Positions 40,403 through 50,800 of a stretch of 64,000 nt of DNA are shown in pieces (the stretch's first letter is position 1; each line of letters opens with the position of its first letter). Origin of the DNA: Treponema berlinense (GTDB lineage Bacteria; Spirochaetota; Spirochaetia; Treponematales; Treponemataceae). The stretch is from the NCBI RefSeq assembly GCF_900167025.1, contig NZ_FUXC01000011.1, forward strand, positions 1-64,000, written 5' to 3'. Below the pieces are notes generated by a model. It was not told the DNA's origin. It searched no databases and saw only the letters and a program-made list of their open reading frames with translations. Both the position numbers and the translations under genes were made by a program.

Positions 40403-41989
40403 ATGGGGATTTTATCATTTTTAACTGACATTTTTGAATCAATTTTTATGGCCTCGTCCCCGGAAGTAAAGAAAAAACAGGCTTTGCATAAAATTGAACA
40501 GGAATTAAAGCTGATTCAGCCGGTGATTTTTAAAAACGGTTTTTTGCAGCCGAATTTTGCCGAACTTTTTAGAATCCTTTTTGAAAATTCAAAAATTCTT
40601 GGGGAATTGCTTTCCCAGACAATTTGCAGCACAGACATAAAACGAAAAATTTTTTACGAAGCTCAGCTTTTATTAACCGGATTTTCTAACTTGAATCAGG
40701 AAAAACTCGAAAATTTGGGTTTGGAAAAAAGAAAGAAGGAAGTCCTTGATTCAAATTTGCCTATGAGCAGGGTTTTTGAAAATCAAAAGCATACCTTGGA
40801 ATATCTTTTAAAAGAATTGAATTCATCGGAATTTTTTAAAATTGATGAAATCATTGCGTCCTTGCAGCAGTTGAACGACGTCTGCCAGTTCAATTATTTG
40901 AATATAATTCACAATTTTGACCCGAATTATTCCGCTTTGATTTCTGCTTATAAGGCGGATTTTTTTGCCTGCGTTCCAGAGGCAATGGCAAATTCTCTGT
41001 TGGATTTTTATTATCTTACGGCGCATTTTAAAATAACCTCATCGCTTGGACGGGCAGTTGTTGCTTTGGCGGAAATATCTAGCGGTGGAAAAAGGCTTGA
41101 TTCTGCAAGTTCAGAAAAATATCTCGAAGCCTTAAAAAAAATGAATTCTGTTCTTGTAAATTTTCTTAATCCGGAAAATCAATTAAAAGTAATTCGTCTT
41201 GCAAAAAAAGACCCAGACCTTGTTCCGCAGATTGCAAGTTATAAGCCTGTCTCTCGCCAGCGTTTTGCAGATTTTATGAAGGAAAAATTTATTTCTGACG
41301 AAACGAGAATTAAAACCGAAATTAAGGACAGCACGATTTCGACAGATTTAAAAAAACTTTTTGAAGAAAATCCGCTTGAAGAATTTTTTGCTTACAACAG
41401 CCAGAACAGTGCGAATATACGGTTAAATTGTACAAAATCATACAATTGGATTACGCCTTTGCAGATTGAAAAAACGTTTGCAGTTCATTATTTTACGGAT
41501 TCGATTCAAAATCTTCTTGAAGACATTGTAATTGAAGGTTTTTTTGAAAATCCGTCGACTAAAAAATTATTTTCGGATGCGGTTTACGCTTGCGAAGAAT
41601 GTGTAAAGTCTTTGGGCGAATTTGATAGTTCTTTTGAACGTGAAGGAAAAAACGATCAGGCGGTTATAGAAGGTTTTATTCGCGACGGTCAGCGCGATGC
41701 GGATTTTGTAAAAAAACTGGAAGCAACAGTCGATAATATAAATGAGCAGGCTTATGAAACTGTTCAAAATTTTGCATCGCAGTTCTTTGATTTGTACAAG
41801 CAGATTGGCGACCTTTTTATCGATTCAAAAAAAGTAAAGCCAGATTTGTGTTCAAATATAAAAGTTTTGCTGGGCTCTTCACGAAACAGGGAAAATTCCA
41901 ACAGGCTGGAAACTCAGCTTGAAAAATGGGCGATTTTTCTTGAAATAATGAAGAATTACGTTATAGTTGGAGAGGTCGAGAGGAAATGA
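40403..41989 (+). CDS. Treponemal helical protein of unknown function (possibly DUF5312)
   Basis: A 528-residue, mostly alpha-helical protein without signal peptide or membrane helix, rich in Phe, Lys and Glu. It begins MGILSFLTDIFESIF, an amphipathic segment that could touch a membrane. From its size and spirochete context it may be the DUF5312 family, but I cannot confirm that. Its stop overlaps the start of the diguanylate cyclase gene (ATGA), so the two products are made in step and may act together. The message is nearly leaderless. Confidence 0.6.
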   Translation: MGILSFLTDIFESIFMASSPEVKKKQALHKIEQELKLIQPVIFKNGFLQPNFAELFRILFENSKILGELLSQTICSTDIKRKIFYEAQLLLTGFSNLNQEKLENLGLEKRKKEVLDSNLPMSRVFENQKHTLEYLLKELNSSEFFKIDEIIASLQQLNDVCQFNYLNIIHNFDPNYSALISAYKADFFACVPEAMANSLLDFYYLTAHFKITSSLGRAVVALAEISSGGKRLDSASSEKYLEALKKMNSVLVNFLNPENQLKVIRLAKKDPDLVPQIASYKPVSRQRFADFMKEKFISDETRIKTEIKDSTISTDLKKLFEENPLEEFFAYNSQNSANIRLNCTKSYNWITPLQIEKTFAVHYFTDSIQNLLEDIVIEGFFENPSTKKLFSDAVYACEECVKSLGEFDSSFEREGKNDQAVIEGFIRDGQRDADFVKKLEATVDNINEQAYETVQNFASQFFDLYKQIGDLFIDSKKVKPDLCSNIKVLLGSSRNRENSNRLETQLEKWAIFLEIMKNYVIVGEVERK

Positions 41990-43110
41990 GTCAAGATTTA
42001 TCACATTCAGAGCAAACTCCAAGTTTAAATCCCGAATATGCTGAAATTGTCAGTCAATATGAAAAGAAGATTTATGATTTAAAGACTCTTCTGGAGATTT
42101 CTCGGTCGCTTTGTTCGACAATTGAATTTTCGCAGTTGATTGAGTCAATCCTCTATACTTGCATGGGACAGTTTAGGGTTTTGGGAGCTGGAATTTTTGT
42201 TCCTGAGCCTTTGGACTCGGATTATTTTGTTTTGAACAGAAATTATAACGGTCTTGAACTTGACCCGAATGTAACTTATAGAATTTCAGTATCTAATCCG
42301 CTCATAAATGTTATTACAAAAAATGACAGAGTTTTTACGATTGATGAATTAAAGGCGGAACTTCCTGCTTATGCGGATTTGGGACCGATTTCTTCTTTAA
42401 AACCGTCATTGATTGTTCCTCTCGTTCAAAGAAATCATCTTGACGGAATTCTGGTGCTTGGCGAAAAAATTTCTTTGCCGGAAGAACAGGGCTACAGTTC
42501 GTACGAAAAGGAATTGATTTTGACAATTGCCTCTCTTGCTGCTGTTGCGATTTATAATTCAACTTTGCTCGAACGTTCTTCTACTGATATGATGACGCAC
42601 TTAAAGTTGAAATATTTTTTCTACAATGTGCTTACGGACAAACTTGATGCCGCAATGGCGCAAAATTTGCCGCTTGCCGTAATTATGTTCGATATTGATT
42701 TTTTTAAAAGATTCAACGACACTTACGGTCATGCCTGCGGAGATTATGTTTTGCAGACAGTTGCAAAAATTATACGCTCCTGTATTCGTTCCTGCGATTT
42801 GGCAAGCCGTTACGGTGGAGAAGAATTTACCGTCATGCTGGACAAAACCGGAAAAGACGACGCGATGACTGTTGCGGAAAGAATCAGACAGCATGTTGAA
42901 GAATATGATTTTTGTTACGAAAATCAGCATGTAAAAGTTACGATTTCGATTGGCGTTACGGTTTTTGATTCTGAGAAAAATCTTGTTTCTTCGCCAAAGC
43001 AGCTTGTTGATCAGGCTGATCAGGCGCTTTATGTTTCAAAACGCAGCGGAAGAAACCGTGTGACTTTTGCGGACGAGAGACTTATTTCCGAAATTAAAAT
43101 TACTGAATAA
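41986..43110 (+). CDS. Diguanylate cyclase with GAF-like sensor
   Basis: A 374-residue cytoplasmic protein. Residues about 30-200 form a GAF-like sensory domain (LLEISRSLCSTIEFSQLIE, then LIVPLVQRNHLDGILVLGE). The C-terminal GGDEF domain has the active-site form GGEEF in SRYGGEEFTVML and the metal Asp in MFDIDFFKRFND. The inhibitory I-site is intact: RSCD exactly five residues before GGEEF. It should make cyclic di-GMP from GTP under product inhibition. It overlaps the upstream gene by 4 nt. Confidence 0.9.
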   Translation: MSQDLSHSEQTPSLNPEYAEIVSQYEKKIYDLKTLLEISRSLCSTIEFSQLIESILYTCMGQFRVLGAGIFVPEPLDSDYFVLNRNYNGLELDPNVTYRISVSNPLINVITKNDRVFTIDELKAELPAYADLGPISSLKPSLIVPLVQRNHLDGILVLGEKISLPEEQGYSSYEKELILTIASLAAVAIYNSTLLERSSTDMMTHLKLKYFFYNVLTDKLDAAMAQNLPLAVIMFDIDFFKRFNDTYGHACGDYVLQTVAKIIRSCIRSCDLASRYGGEEFTVMLDKTGKDDAMTVAERIRQHVEEYDFCYENQHVKVTISIGVTVFDSEKNLVSSPKQLVDQADQALYVSKRSGRNRVTFADERLISEIKITE

Positions 43111-43115
43111 AAAAT

Positions 43116-43751
43116 ATGGCATCGATAATACGAAAACCTTTTAAATACAGTTTTAAAAATGCAACGATAATAATCGTTCTTATAAATGCAGGAATTTTTT
43201 TGCTTGAAAAAATGTTTCCGCAAATTCAATATTTTTGTTCACTTAATGTCTATACCTGTCTTGCATATAAGATGTTCTGGCAGCCTTTTACTTATATGTT
43301 CATACACGGAAGTTTCACTCATGTTTTGTTTAATATGATTGGACTTTTTTGTTTTGGACTTGCGGTTGAAAAGACAGTCGGCACAAAAGAATTTGTCTTG
43401 ATGTATCTTTTGATTGGTTTTGCAGGCGGAATTTTTTCTTTGGTGGTTTATTATTTTTTTGGACTGTACAGAGTCTTTTTGATGGGCGCCAGCGGAGCGG
43501 TTTACGGAATTTTGCTTGCTTATGCGATTCTTTTTCCGAGAAGCACAATTTTTATTTGGGGGTTGATTCCAGTTCCTGCGCCGGTTTTGGTCATTGCTTA
43601 TGCTCTGATTGAATTTTTTGAACAGTTTTTTTCGTTTAGGGACGGAGTTGCACATTCGGTTCATTTGGCAGGATTTGCATTTGCCTGGCTATATTTTGTT
43701 GTAAGGTTTGGAATAAATCCGTTAAAAGTATGGAAAAACGCTTACCGTTAA
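43116..43751 (+). CDS. Rhomboid-family intramembrane serine protease
   Basis: A 211-residue protein with six membrane helices. The rhomboid landmarks are present: HGSFTHVLFNM in helix 2, the catalytic serine in GASGAVYG (about residue 126) and the catalytic histidine in HSVHLAGFAFAW. Rhomboids cut membrane-anchored substrates. It starts 5 nt after the diguanylate cyclase stop and its end overlaps the next gene by 22 nt. Confidence 0.85.
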   Translation: MASIIRKPFKYSFKNATIIIVLINAGIFLLEKMFPQIQYFCSLNVYTCLAYKMFWQPFTYMFIHGSFTHVLFNMIGLFCFGLAVEKTVGTKEFVLMYLLIGFAGGIFSLVVYYFFGLYRVFLMGASGAVYGILLAYAILFPRSTIFIWGLIPVPAPVLVIAYALIEFFEQFFSFRDGVAHSVHLAGFAFAWLYFVVRFGINPLKVWKNAYR

Positions 43752-44449
43752 TTTTATTTTTTTCGATTTTTGTTTTTTTGAGCGTGAATTTTAATTTAGT
43801 CTTTGCCCAGAATTTAAATCAGGAGCAGAAAATTCAAATTCTTTTGTGGGCAGAAAAAGAAGCTTTTCCAGGTTTTGTCTGGAATGAAGAAGAAAAAAAT
43901 CTTGATCTGAAAAAAAACGAAAACGCTCTTCCGGTAAACCGTTTAAAAAAAACTGCGCCTTTTTTTGTTCAAGGCATGCTTTATGGCTGGAAGGTTGAAT
44001 ACACTCCTTACGATAAAGCCCGTGGTGTTAAGGAATATTTGAATTTTGAGCCGGTTCAAGAGCTTACGCAAAGTGAATTGAATTCTATTCAATATAAAAA
44101 TCCGGCTTTTAAGGATGACAGGCTTTACTGTCGCGTTGAGTTTGACAGAAGTGAATTTCAGCAGAACCTTTATAAATCGTGGCAAACTGTAAAAAATCCG
44201 AGAATTCGCGGTGTTGGCTATGGAAAACTTCAAGACGGTTTTGCTGGAATTGAGCAGGCCTGCGCAGAAGCAATAAAAAATGCAATTCGGGAATATTGGC
44301 GCGCACAAATTAAAAATAAACCAAAAGAAATAGAAAGCAGACTTTTAATCTGTTGTGCTCCGGTGATTGGCGTTGAGGCCGGCCGCTATCGTGTTATGCT
44401 TGATTTTTTTATGGAAACCGATAGAATATTAAACTACGAAATGTTTTGA
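43730..44449 (+). CDS. Secreted hypothetical protein, overlapping the rhomboid gene
   Basis: A 239-residue protein with a textbook signal peptide (KRLPLILFFSIFVFLSVNFN, cleavage near FAQ, residue 26). The mature part is mixed and includes a GVGYGKLQDGFAGIEQACAEA segment seen in small secreted treponemal proteins. No family recognised. It starts within the rhomboid coding region in another frame (22-nt overlap) and so depends on translational coupling; no strong ribosome binding site is visible. Confidence 0.6.
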   Translation: MEKRLPLILFFSIFVFLSVNFNLVFAQNLNQEQKIQILLWAEKEAFPGFVWNEEEKNLDLKKNENALPVNRLKKTAPFFVQGMLYGWKVEYTPYDKARGVKEYLNFEPVQELTQSELNSIQYKNPAFKDDRLYCRVEFDRSEFQQNLYKSWQTVKNPRIRGVGYGKLQDGFAGIEQACAEAIKNAIREYWRAQIKNKPKEIESRLLICCAPVIGVEAGRYRVMLDFFMETDRILNYEMF

Positions 44450-44485
44450 AACATAAAACTATCGGGGTTTGGGAGGAATTTAATA

Positions 44486-44881
44486 ATGAAAAAAATTTTT
44501 GCCCTTGTAGCAGCAGTATTTTGTTTTTCTGCCGTTGCATTTGCAGACGAAATTGACGATCTTTTAAAACCACAGCCAGATAACGGAATTGAAACAATTA
44601 TTCCGGAAGACCAGCATGTTACAAATAAAACCGCCAGGGTTGAACTTCAATATACTCCGCTTACTGACGAAGTACGCCTGTTCTATACTTGCCATGCAGT
44701 TGCTTTTGATCAGGGCGAGGCAATGAATACGGCGCTTGCTGTTTTGAAAGATTTTCAGGATCAGCACGATGAATATTACGGATACAAATATATGAAACGC
44801 GATTCCGTAAAATACTACAAAGACGAAAAAACAGGCTTTAAGTGGGCTATGTATCAGTCTTATGTTAGATTTCAGCGTTAA
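44486..44881 (+). CDS. Small periplasmic hypothetical protein
   Basis: A 131-residue protein with a clear signal peptide (KKIFALVAAVFCFSAVAFA, cut after ADE near residue 21) and a strong GGGAGGAA ribosome binding site. The mature part has aromatic-rich strands (RVELQYTPLTDEVRLFYTC) and a DEYYGYKYMKRDSVKYYKD segment. Family not recognised. It follows the previous secreted protein by 36 nt and is probably co-transcribed. Confidence 0.6.
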   Translation: MKKIFALVAAVFCFSAVAFADEIDDLLKPQPDNGIETIIPEDQHVTNKTARVELQYTPLTDEVRLFYTCHAVAFDQGEAMNTALAVLKDFQDQHDEYYGYKYMKRDSVKYYKDEKTGFKWAMYQSYVRFQR

Positions 44882-44978
44882 ATAAAAAACAAATTTTTTG
44901 ACAGAAATATGAGCTGGATTCCAAACGGAAACTGGCTCAAATTTTTTATACCGGCGTTGCTGGAAAATGGAATTAAAA

Positions 44979-46535
44979 ATGGATATTCAGAATATTATTA
45001 AAAATCTTCACCCACTCGAAATTAAAGTTCTCTTAAAATATACAGAAAAAGATGAATTGAGTTCAGAAAAACTTCAGAAAGAACTTGGCTACAAAGAAGG
45101 CCATGCAAATCAGGCTTTTAGCTGGCTTGGCGGAAAAGAACTCTTAAACGTTGAGCGCCGTATTCCACATACTTTTTACGAAATTACAGACTTGGGACGC
45201 AATTTTGCAGAAAACGGCACTCCAGAAGAAAAAATCATTGCATATGTAAAAGACAACGGAGCAAAAACTCTTCCGGAAATTGCAGTTGGAACTGGTCTTG
45301 AACAGAGAGATGTTGGCTCTGCCTTTGGTCCGCTTTCGAAAGATGGCGTTTTAAAAATGAATGCCGAAAAAAAGGCCGAATACACAGGTGCTCAGACTCC
45401 TGCAAGAATTACGCTTGCCCGCGAAATTCTTAAGAAGGCGGCTGGAGCAGAAAACGGTCAGTTGGAAAGTGCTTCTTTGTCCGAAGCAGAAAAAAATGCA
45501 ATTGCATCTTACGCAAAAAAACGCGGTGCAGCCGACAGTGCTTTTAAAATCATTGAACGCGAAACCGTAATTTATAAATTTACTCCGGCGATTGGCGAAG
45601 TTGTTGAAGCCCTCAAAAAAGCAGGAATTACCGGAAACGAAATTGGAGAACTTACTCCAAAAATGCTTGAAACAGGCGACTGGAAAAAAGGCACATTCCG
45701 CGGTTATAACATTGCAATTCCGCCGGCACGCATTATTCCTGGACGCACAAACCCTTATGTGCAGTTCCTTGAACATGTAAAAGACAAGTTGTGCTCGCTT
45801 GGTTTTGAAGAATATGACGGTCCACTTGTAGAAACAGAATTCTGGAACGGTGATGCTCTTTTTATGCCTCAGTTCCACGCTGCCCGCGATATTCACGATG
45901 TTTACCGCATAAAAAATCCGACACATGCAAAATCAATAGAAGAACCTTGGCTTTCAAATGTTGCCGAAACTCACAAAAACGGCGGAAATACAGGAAGCCG
46001 CGGTTGGAATTATGATTTTGACCACGAGTTTACACGCCGTTTGGTTTTGCGTTCGCAGGGAACCGTTCTTTCGGCTCATCAGCTGCATAAGGCAAAGGTT
46101 CCGGGAAAATATTTTGGTATTGCCCGCTGTTTCCGCTATGACAAGGTTGATGCAACCCATCTTTCTGACTTTTATCAGACAGAAGGAATTATTGCTGGAA
46201 ATGATGTAAATTTGCGTACTTTGCTCGGCATGCTCGAAATGTTTGCAAAAGAAGTTGCCGGCGCAACAGAAGTTAAATATGTTCCGGGATACTTTCCGTT
46301 TACAGAGCCGTCTGTAGAAGTTCATATTAAGCACCCTGTTTTGGGCTGGTTTGAACTTGGCGGAGCAGGAATTTTTAGACCAGAAGTAACAAAAGCCCAG
46401 GGACTTGACTGTCCGGTCCTTGCCTGGGGAATGGGAATTGACCGTATGGCTCTCATGGCGCTGGGATTGAACGATTTGCGTGAACTTTTCAGCGAAGATA
46501 TAGAAGAAGTTCGTTTAAGAAAAGCAAAATTCTAG
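44979..46535 (+). CDS. pheS: Phenylalanine--tRNA ligase alpha subunit, archaeal/eukaryotic type
   Basis: A 518-residue class II synthetase subunit. The N-terminal 200 residues contain winged-helix DNA/tRNA-binding modules (LHPLEIKVLLKYTEKDEL, ALSKDGVLKM-type repeats), the layout of archaeal/eukaryotic PheRS alpha, known to be the form used in spirochetes. The catalytic part has FWNGDALFMPQFHAARD (motif 2 area) and WGMGIDRMAL (motif 3). I prefer the ATG at 44979, which has GGAA at 6 nt, over 44967. The beta subunit gene is not adjacent. A terminator follows. Confidence 0.9.
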   Translation: MDIQNIIKNLHPLEIKVLLKYTEKDELSSEKLQKELGYKEGHANQAFSWLGGKELLNVERRIPHTFYEITDLGRNFAENGTPEEKIIAYVKDNGAKTLPEIAVGTGLEQRDVGSAFGPLSKDGVLKMNAEKKAEYTGAQTPARITLAREILKKAAGAENGQLESASLSEAEKNAIASYAKKRGAADSAFKIIERETVIYKFTPAIGEVVEALKKAGITGNEIGELTPKMLETGDWKKGTFRGYNIAIPPARIIPGRTNPYVQFLEHVKDKLCSLGFEEYDGPLVETEFWNGDALFMPQFHAARDIHDVYRIKNPTHAKSIEEPWLSNVAETHKNGGNTGSRGWNYDFDHEFTRRLVLRSQGTVLSAHQLHKAKVPGKYFGIARCFRYDKVDATHLSDFYQTEGIIAGNDVNLRTLLGMLEMFAKEVAGATEVKYVPGYFPFTEPSVEVHIKHPVLGWFELGGAGIFRPEVTKAQGLDCPVLAWGMGIDRMALMALGLNDLRELFSEDIEEVRLRKAKF

Positions 46536-46545
46536 GTAAATAGAG

Positions 46546-46576
46546 AAGACTGCCCGGCCCGGACAGTCTTTTTTTT
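46546..46576 (+). terminator. Intrinsic terminator of pheS
   Basis: AAGACTG (46546-46552) pairs with CAGTCTT (46564-46570), with inner CCGG/CCGG, followed by six more Ts. It overlaps the last bases of the convergent gene. Confidence 0.75.
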
Positions 46577-47501
46577 ATTTTGCGTACTGCAAAAGACTGA
46601 ATTCGAGGGCTTTTTGGCAGATTCCGGTTTCGCCGTTTTTGCAATAAGCGGTTACAAAGGGGCGCCCGATTAAAATTTTATCAGCACCGAAAGCCATGGC
46701 TGTTGCTACGTCGAGAGCTGTGCGGATTCCGCCGTCTACCCAGATTTTTTTTGTGTAATTTTTTAGTTCTTCGCCGTGATTTTGCAAAAATTCGGCAGTT
46801 GAACCGATTCTGGTTTGAATGCGTCCGCCGTGGTTTGAAATGTAAGCGGCATCTGGTTTGACTTGTTTAACGAGTTCTATTCCGTCTTTGTCAAAAATGC
46901 CTTTTAAAACGAAGGGAATGTTTTTTGAGTTCAAGAATTTTTGAATTTCCTGTAACTGCAAAGCGGATTTTTTTTCGAGCGGAACAAGATTTTGCATTGT
47001 TGCAATGTTGTAAGAATCTATGTCTATTCCGATTGATTTTGCAAACGGCAGAACCATTTCGATATGTTCAAAAATTTTTTTGTTTTGAAAAGGTTTTATA
47101 AAGAAATTTGCCTTTGCATTTTTGTCGGTTTTTTGAATTTTTTTTATGGCCTGCAGGCCGAATTTGATTTTGTCGTCTGGAAATCCGTCGCCTACGCAAA
47201 GTTCAATTCCGGTTTTATGGATTGCTGAAAAAATTGAGCTGTAATATTCTTCTTCGCTGGAAAAACCGATGTTTTCGACTGCTCCGGTGATTGGCGCAAA
47301 AGCAATTTGCGGAATTCGTTCGTTTACCGGACGTTCAATAAAATTTATAAAGACGAGAGGATTTTCTTTGCGGAGAACTTCCCAGCCGTCGCTGTTGAGA
47401 CGAAAATTTATATTTCTATTTACGCCACCCATGCCTGGAAGCTGGTCGATACAGCCTGTTCCGTTGCAAATTGTGCAAAAGTGGCACTTAAATTTGTTCA
47501 T
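46575..47501 (-). CDS. FMN-dependent alpha-hydroxy-acid oxidase/dehydrogenase family protein
   Basis: A 308-residue TIM-barrel flavoprotein. YISNHGGR is the substrate-arginine and active-site histidine motif of the lactate oxidase/glycolate oxidase family, and WVDGGIRTALDVATAMAFGA with LIGRPF is the FMN phosphate site. The N-terminus carries four cysteines in CHFCTICNGTGC ahead of a LPGMGG segment, a clostridial/spirochete variant with possible metal-cluster binding. The physiological acid is unknown. A TATAAT (47511-47516, minus strand) ends 9 nt before the ATG with no ribosome binding site between. Confidence 0.75.
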   Translation of the reverse strand: MNKFKCHFCTICNGTGCIDQLPGMGGVNRNINFRLNSDGWEVLRKENPLVFINFIERPVNERIPQIAFAPITGAVENIGFSSEEEYYSSIFSAIHKTGIELCVGDGFPDDKIKFGLQAIKKIQKTDKNAKANFFIKPFQNKKIFEHIEMVLPFAKSIGIDIDSYNIATMQNLVPLEKKSALQLQEIQKFLNSKNIPFVLKGIFDKDGIELVKQVKPDAAYISNHGGRIQTRIGSTAEFLQNHGEELKNYTKKIWVDGGIRTALDVATAMAFGADKILIGRPFVTAYCKNGETGICQKALEFSLLQYAK

Positions 47502-47613
47502 TTTAGAAGAATTATAAGATAAATGAACAAATTGTAATATAGATTATGAAAGGTTTTGTAAAAACTGGACAAAAAGGCGCGAAAAGTGAATGAATTTTTT
47601 GCGGAAAATTTTA

Positions 47614-47685
47614 CCCCGGATTGTAACGGCGCCAGTTGCGAAGCAATGGAGCGAAAGCGGAACCGTGAAAAGCCGGTCGCGGTCG
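47614..47685 (+). repeat. Interspersed repeat, family 3 (copy)
   Basis: CCCCGGATTGTAACGGCGC, a short stem, then ATGGAGCGAAAGCGGAACCG and AAAAGCCGGTC. It is the central feature of the 316-nt gap between the FMN enzyme and ftsK. The remainder is AT-rich without identifiable sites apart from the -10 of the minus-strand gene. Confidence 0.55.
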
Positions 47686-47818
47686 GAAAATTGCGGTCTG
47701 AATTTTTTTAAATGGAAATTTTCAGGCTTTTTCTGGTTCAAAATCATTCTAAACTTCGTTTTTTTTTGGCCGATAAATAAAAAGTAACTTTAACTGAAAA
47801 TTCTCGTGGAGTTTTTTG

Positions 47819-50800
47819 ATGAATAAAAATTTGAAAATTTCGGCGGTTGTCGGATTTATTCTTTATGCCATTGCTGCATTTTTCTGTATTTCGCTTTTGT
47901 TTGTGCTTTTTGATTTTTGCGGGCTCGAAACGGCGCGTTTTTCTGCTTTGTGGCGTTTTGGAAAACTTTTTACGGGAGTTTACGGAATTTGTTCAGTTTT
48001 GATTCCTCTGTTTTTGCTGGTTGCGGCCTTTGAATGTTTTATGCGTTCATGGCACGTGCGGAACGGCGTTGTTCTTGCAGGTTCGGTGATTCCGTTTTTT
48101 ACTCTTGATGCGGTTGAGCATATTTGCCGGATGCTTATTGCAGAAAATTCGGGCGATGTGCTTGTAATGAAACTTTTGGTTGCGCTTGTGACTGGAGCGA
48201 TTATTGTCGTTGTCGAATATCTGGTTCTTTCGATGATTGGCGATATTATTGAAAACGCTGGAAAAAAAGACAAAGAAATTGATTTTGACGAGAATTCTGA
48301 TGAACTTGATGAAGTTGAAGAATTTGCTCAAAAAGACGAAAATTCCGGTTTAGTGGCTGAGAATTTTGATGCAGAAAATGCCATTTTTGACGAAAAAACG
48401 TATGAAGTTCAAAAAAATCCGGAAAACGAAGAACTTGAGCCGGAAAAAGAACAAAATGCAGAAATCGAAAATTCTGGCTTTGAAATTCCAAAAAATTTGG
48501 AAAATGAAGAAAAAAATGAAGTTGAAGACGGTGAAAATTTAGAAAAATCAGAAATTGAAGAAAATCCTTTTGAGCATATTTTTGATGAGCAGGACGAAAA
48601 TGAAGCTCAAAAACTAAAAATAGAAGATTCCGAAAAAAACGAAGAAAATTCTTTTGAGCCTGTCGAGGAAGAAATTCCTGTAAATGATGAAGATTTTGAT
48701 TTGCCGGATTTGACTGACGATTTTATGAGCGACTCTGACGAAACTGAAATTTCGGATTCCTTGAATGCGGATTTTTTGGAAAATTCTGACGGCGAAATTT
48801 TGGAAACTCCGGAAATTGCGGTTTCTGACGAAGAAAATTACGACGAATTGGAAAATCAGCCTTTTGAAGATTTTGATTATTCTTCGGAAGAAAAAAATGA
48901 AGAAGAAGTGGAAGGCGAAATTCTTTCGGATGAAAACGAAACTGAAATTTTAGATGATGTAAAAGATTATTTTGATGCTGAAATTTTTGATGATGACGAA
49001 GATTTTGCGGAAAATAAAGCTGAACCGGAAGACGGATTAGAACTGGAAAACGAATTTGAAGTTCAGGACGGAATTGAGCCGGAAACAGAAACTGAATTTG
49101 CGGAAAGCGAAACTGAAAATCTGTCGGTAATGCCAAAAATTCTGGAAACGGAAGAAAATTTTGAGAACGAAAGTGCCGGTTTTGCGGAAAATGAGCCTGA
49201 AAACGAAGGTGAAAATTCTGACGGCGATGCTGGTTTTGAAGGTGATTTTGACAAAGACGACGATGACGGTTTTGGCAACGATAATTTGGATTGCGAAAAC
49301 GGAGACGATGACCTTTCAAGTTTTGTTGAGCAGAGAAATAACAGTTTTGCCTCGATTTTTGCGAAAATGGACAGCGACGTTAAAAAATCTCCAATGGTTG
49401 TACAGAAAAACCCTGATTTTGAAATTCAGCCTGAGCAAAAAAATGAAGAATTATCGCAAAATGCGGAAAAAGCGGACGATGACGATTTTGACAGCACATT
49501 TTCGGATTTTGAATTTAATCCGACGGCAAAACCTGTCGTAGACAGTAACGGTGTGCCGTTTGAAAAAAAGAATGCAATTCTCCGCGAAGAGCCGGCTTCT
49601 CCGGCAAAAAATTCTTCTGCTTTGTCGGCCCGGACTTCTGCTCTGGCAGTTGCAAAAGCTCAGCCAGAAAATGCAGTTGAAAGCGAAAAAGTTCAGCCTG
49701 AAAAACCGCAACCAAAACTCAGAATTGCAGATTATAAAATTCCAGTTGAAGGAATTTTGCAAAAATATGATAACGGCGAATATTGGATTGTAGATGACGA
49801 GACAAAGAAAAAAGCCACCGACCTGGCACAGACTCTTGCCGAATTTAATATCGAAGTAAAAGTTACAGGAATCCGAAAAGGACCTGTTGTAACGATGTTT
49901 GAAATTCTTCCGGCTCCTGGCGTAAATGTAAACAAAATCCGCTCTTTGCAGGACAATATTGCGCTCAGACTTGCCGCAACTTCTGTCCGCATAGTTTCGC
50001 CAATTCCGGGAAAATCTGCAGTTGGAATCGAAATTCCGAACAAAAATCGTGCAGTTGTAAGTTTCCGTGAAATTATGGAACAGAAAAATCCGGCTTTTGA
50101 GAAGATGGCGATTCCTGTGATTTTGGGAAAAGACATATCCGGCGAGCCTCGTTTAATCGATCTTGCAAAAACTCCGCATCTTTTGATTGCAGGTTCAACT
50201 GGTTCTGGAAAATCAGTTTGTGTAAATTCTCTTATTCTTTCGATTTTGTACAAACGCAATCCTAATCAGGTAAAATTGATTTTGATTGACCCGAAAGTCG
50301 TAGAACTAAAACTTTACAATGATATTCCGCATCTTTTAACTCCGGTAATTACCGAGCCAAAAAAGGCATTGCAGTCGCTTCAGTATTGTCTTTGCGAAAT
50401 GGAACGCCGATACGCGCTTTTGGATAACATGGGAGTGCGCGATATTTCAAATTTTAACCGCCGCATAGAAGAACGGCATCTCATGCAGGAAAAACTGCCA
50501 TATATTGTAGTAATTATTGATGAATTTGCAGATTTGATGGCAACGACAGGCCGCGAACTTGAATCAATAGTTGCACGGCTTACGGCAATGTCGCGTGCAG
50601 TTGGAATTCATCTTGTTTTGGCAACTCAGCGACCGTCAGTAAACGTAATTACCGGTCTTATAAAAGCAAATATTCCAAGCCGAATTGCATTTATGGTTGC
50701 AAGCCGTACGGATTCAAACATAATTATTGACCAGATTGGAGCCGAAAAACTTTTGGGAAAAGGCGATATGCTTTATGCCAGCGCAACAGATCCATTCCCA

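Noticed and set aside
48243-49762. Several long frames antisense or shifted to the ftsK acidic linker
   Set aside because: They are shadows of the repetitive GAA/GAT-rich coding sequence and have no start signals.
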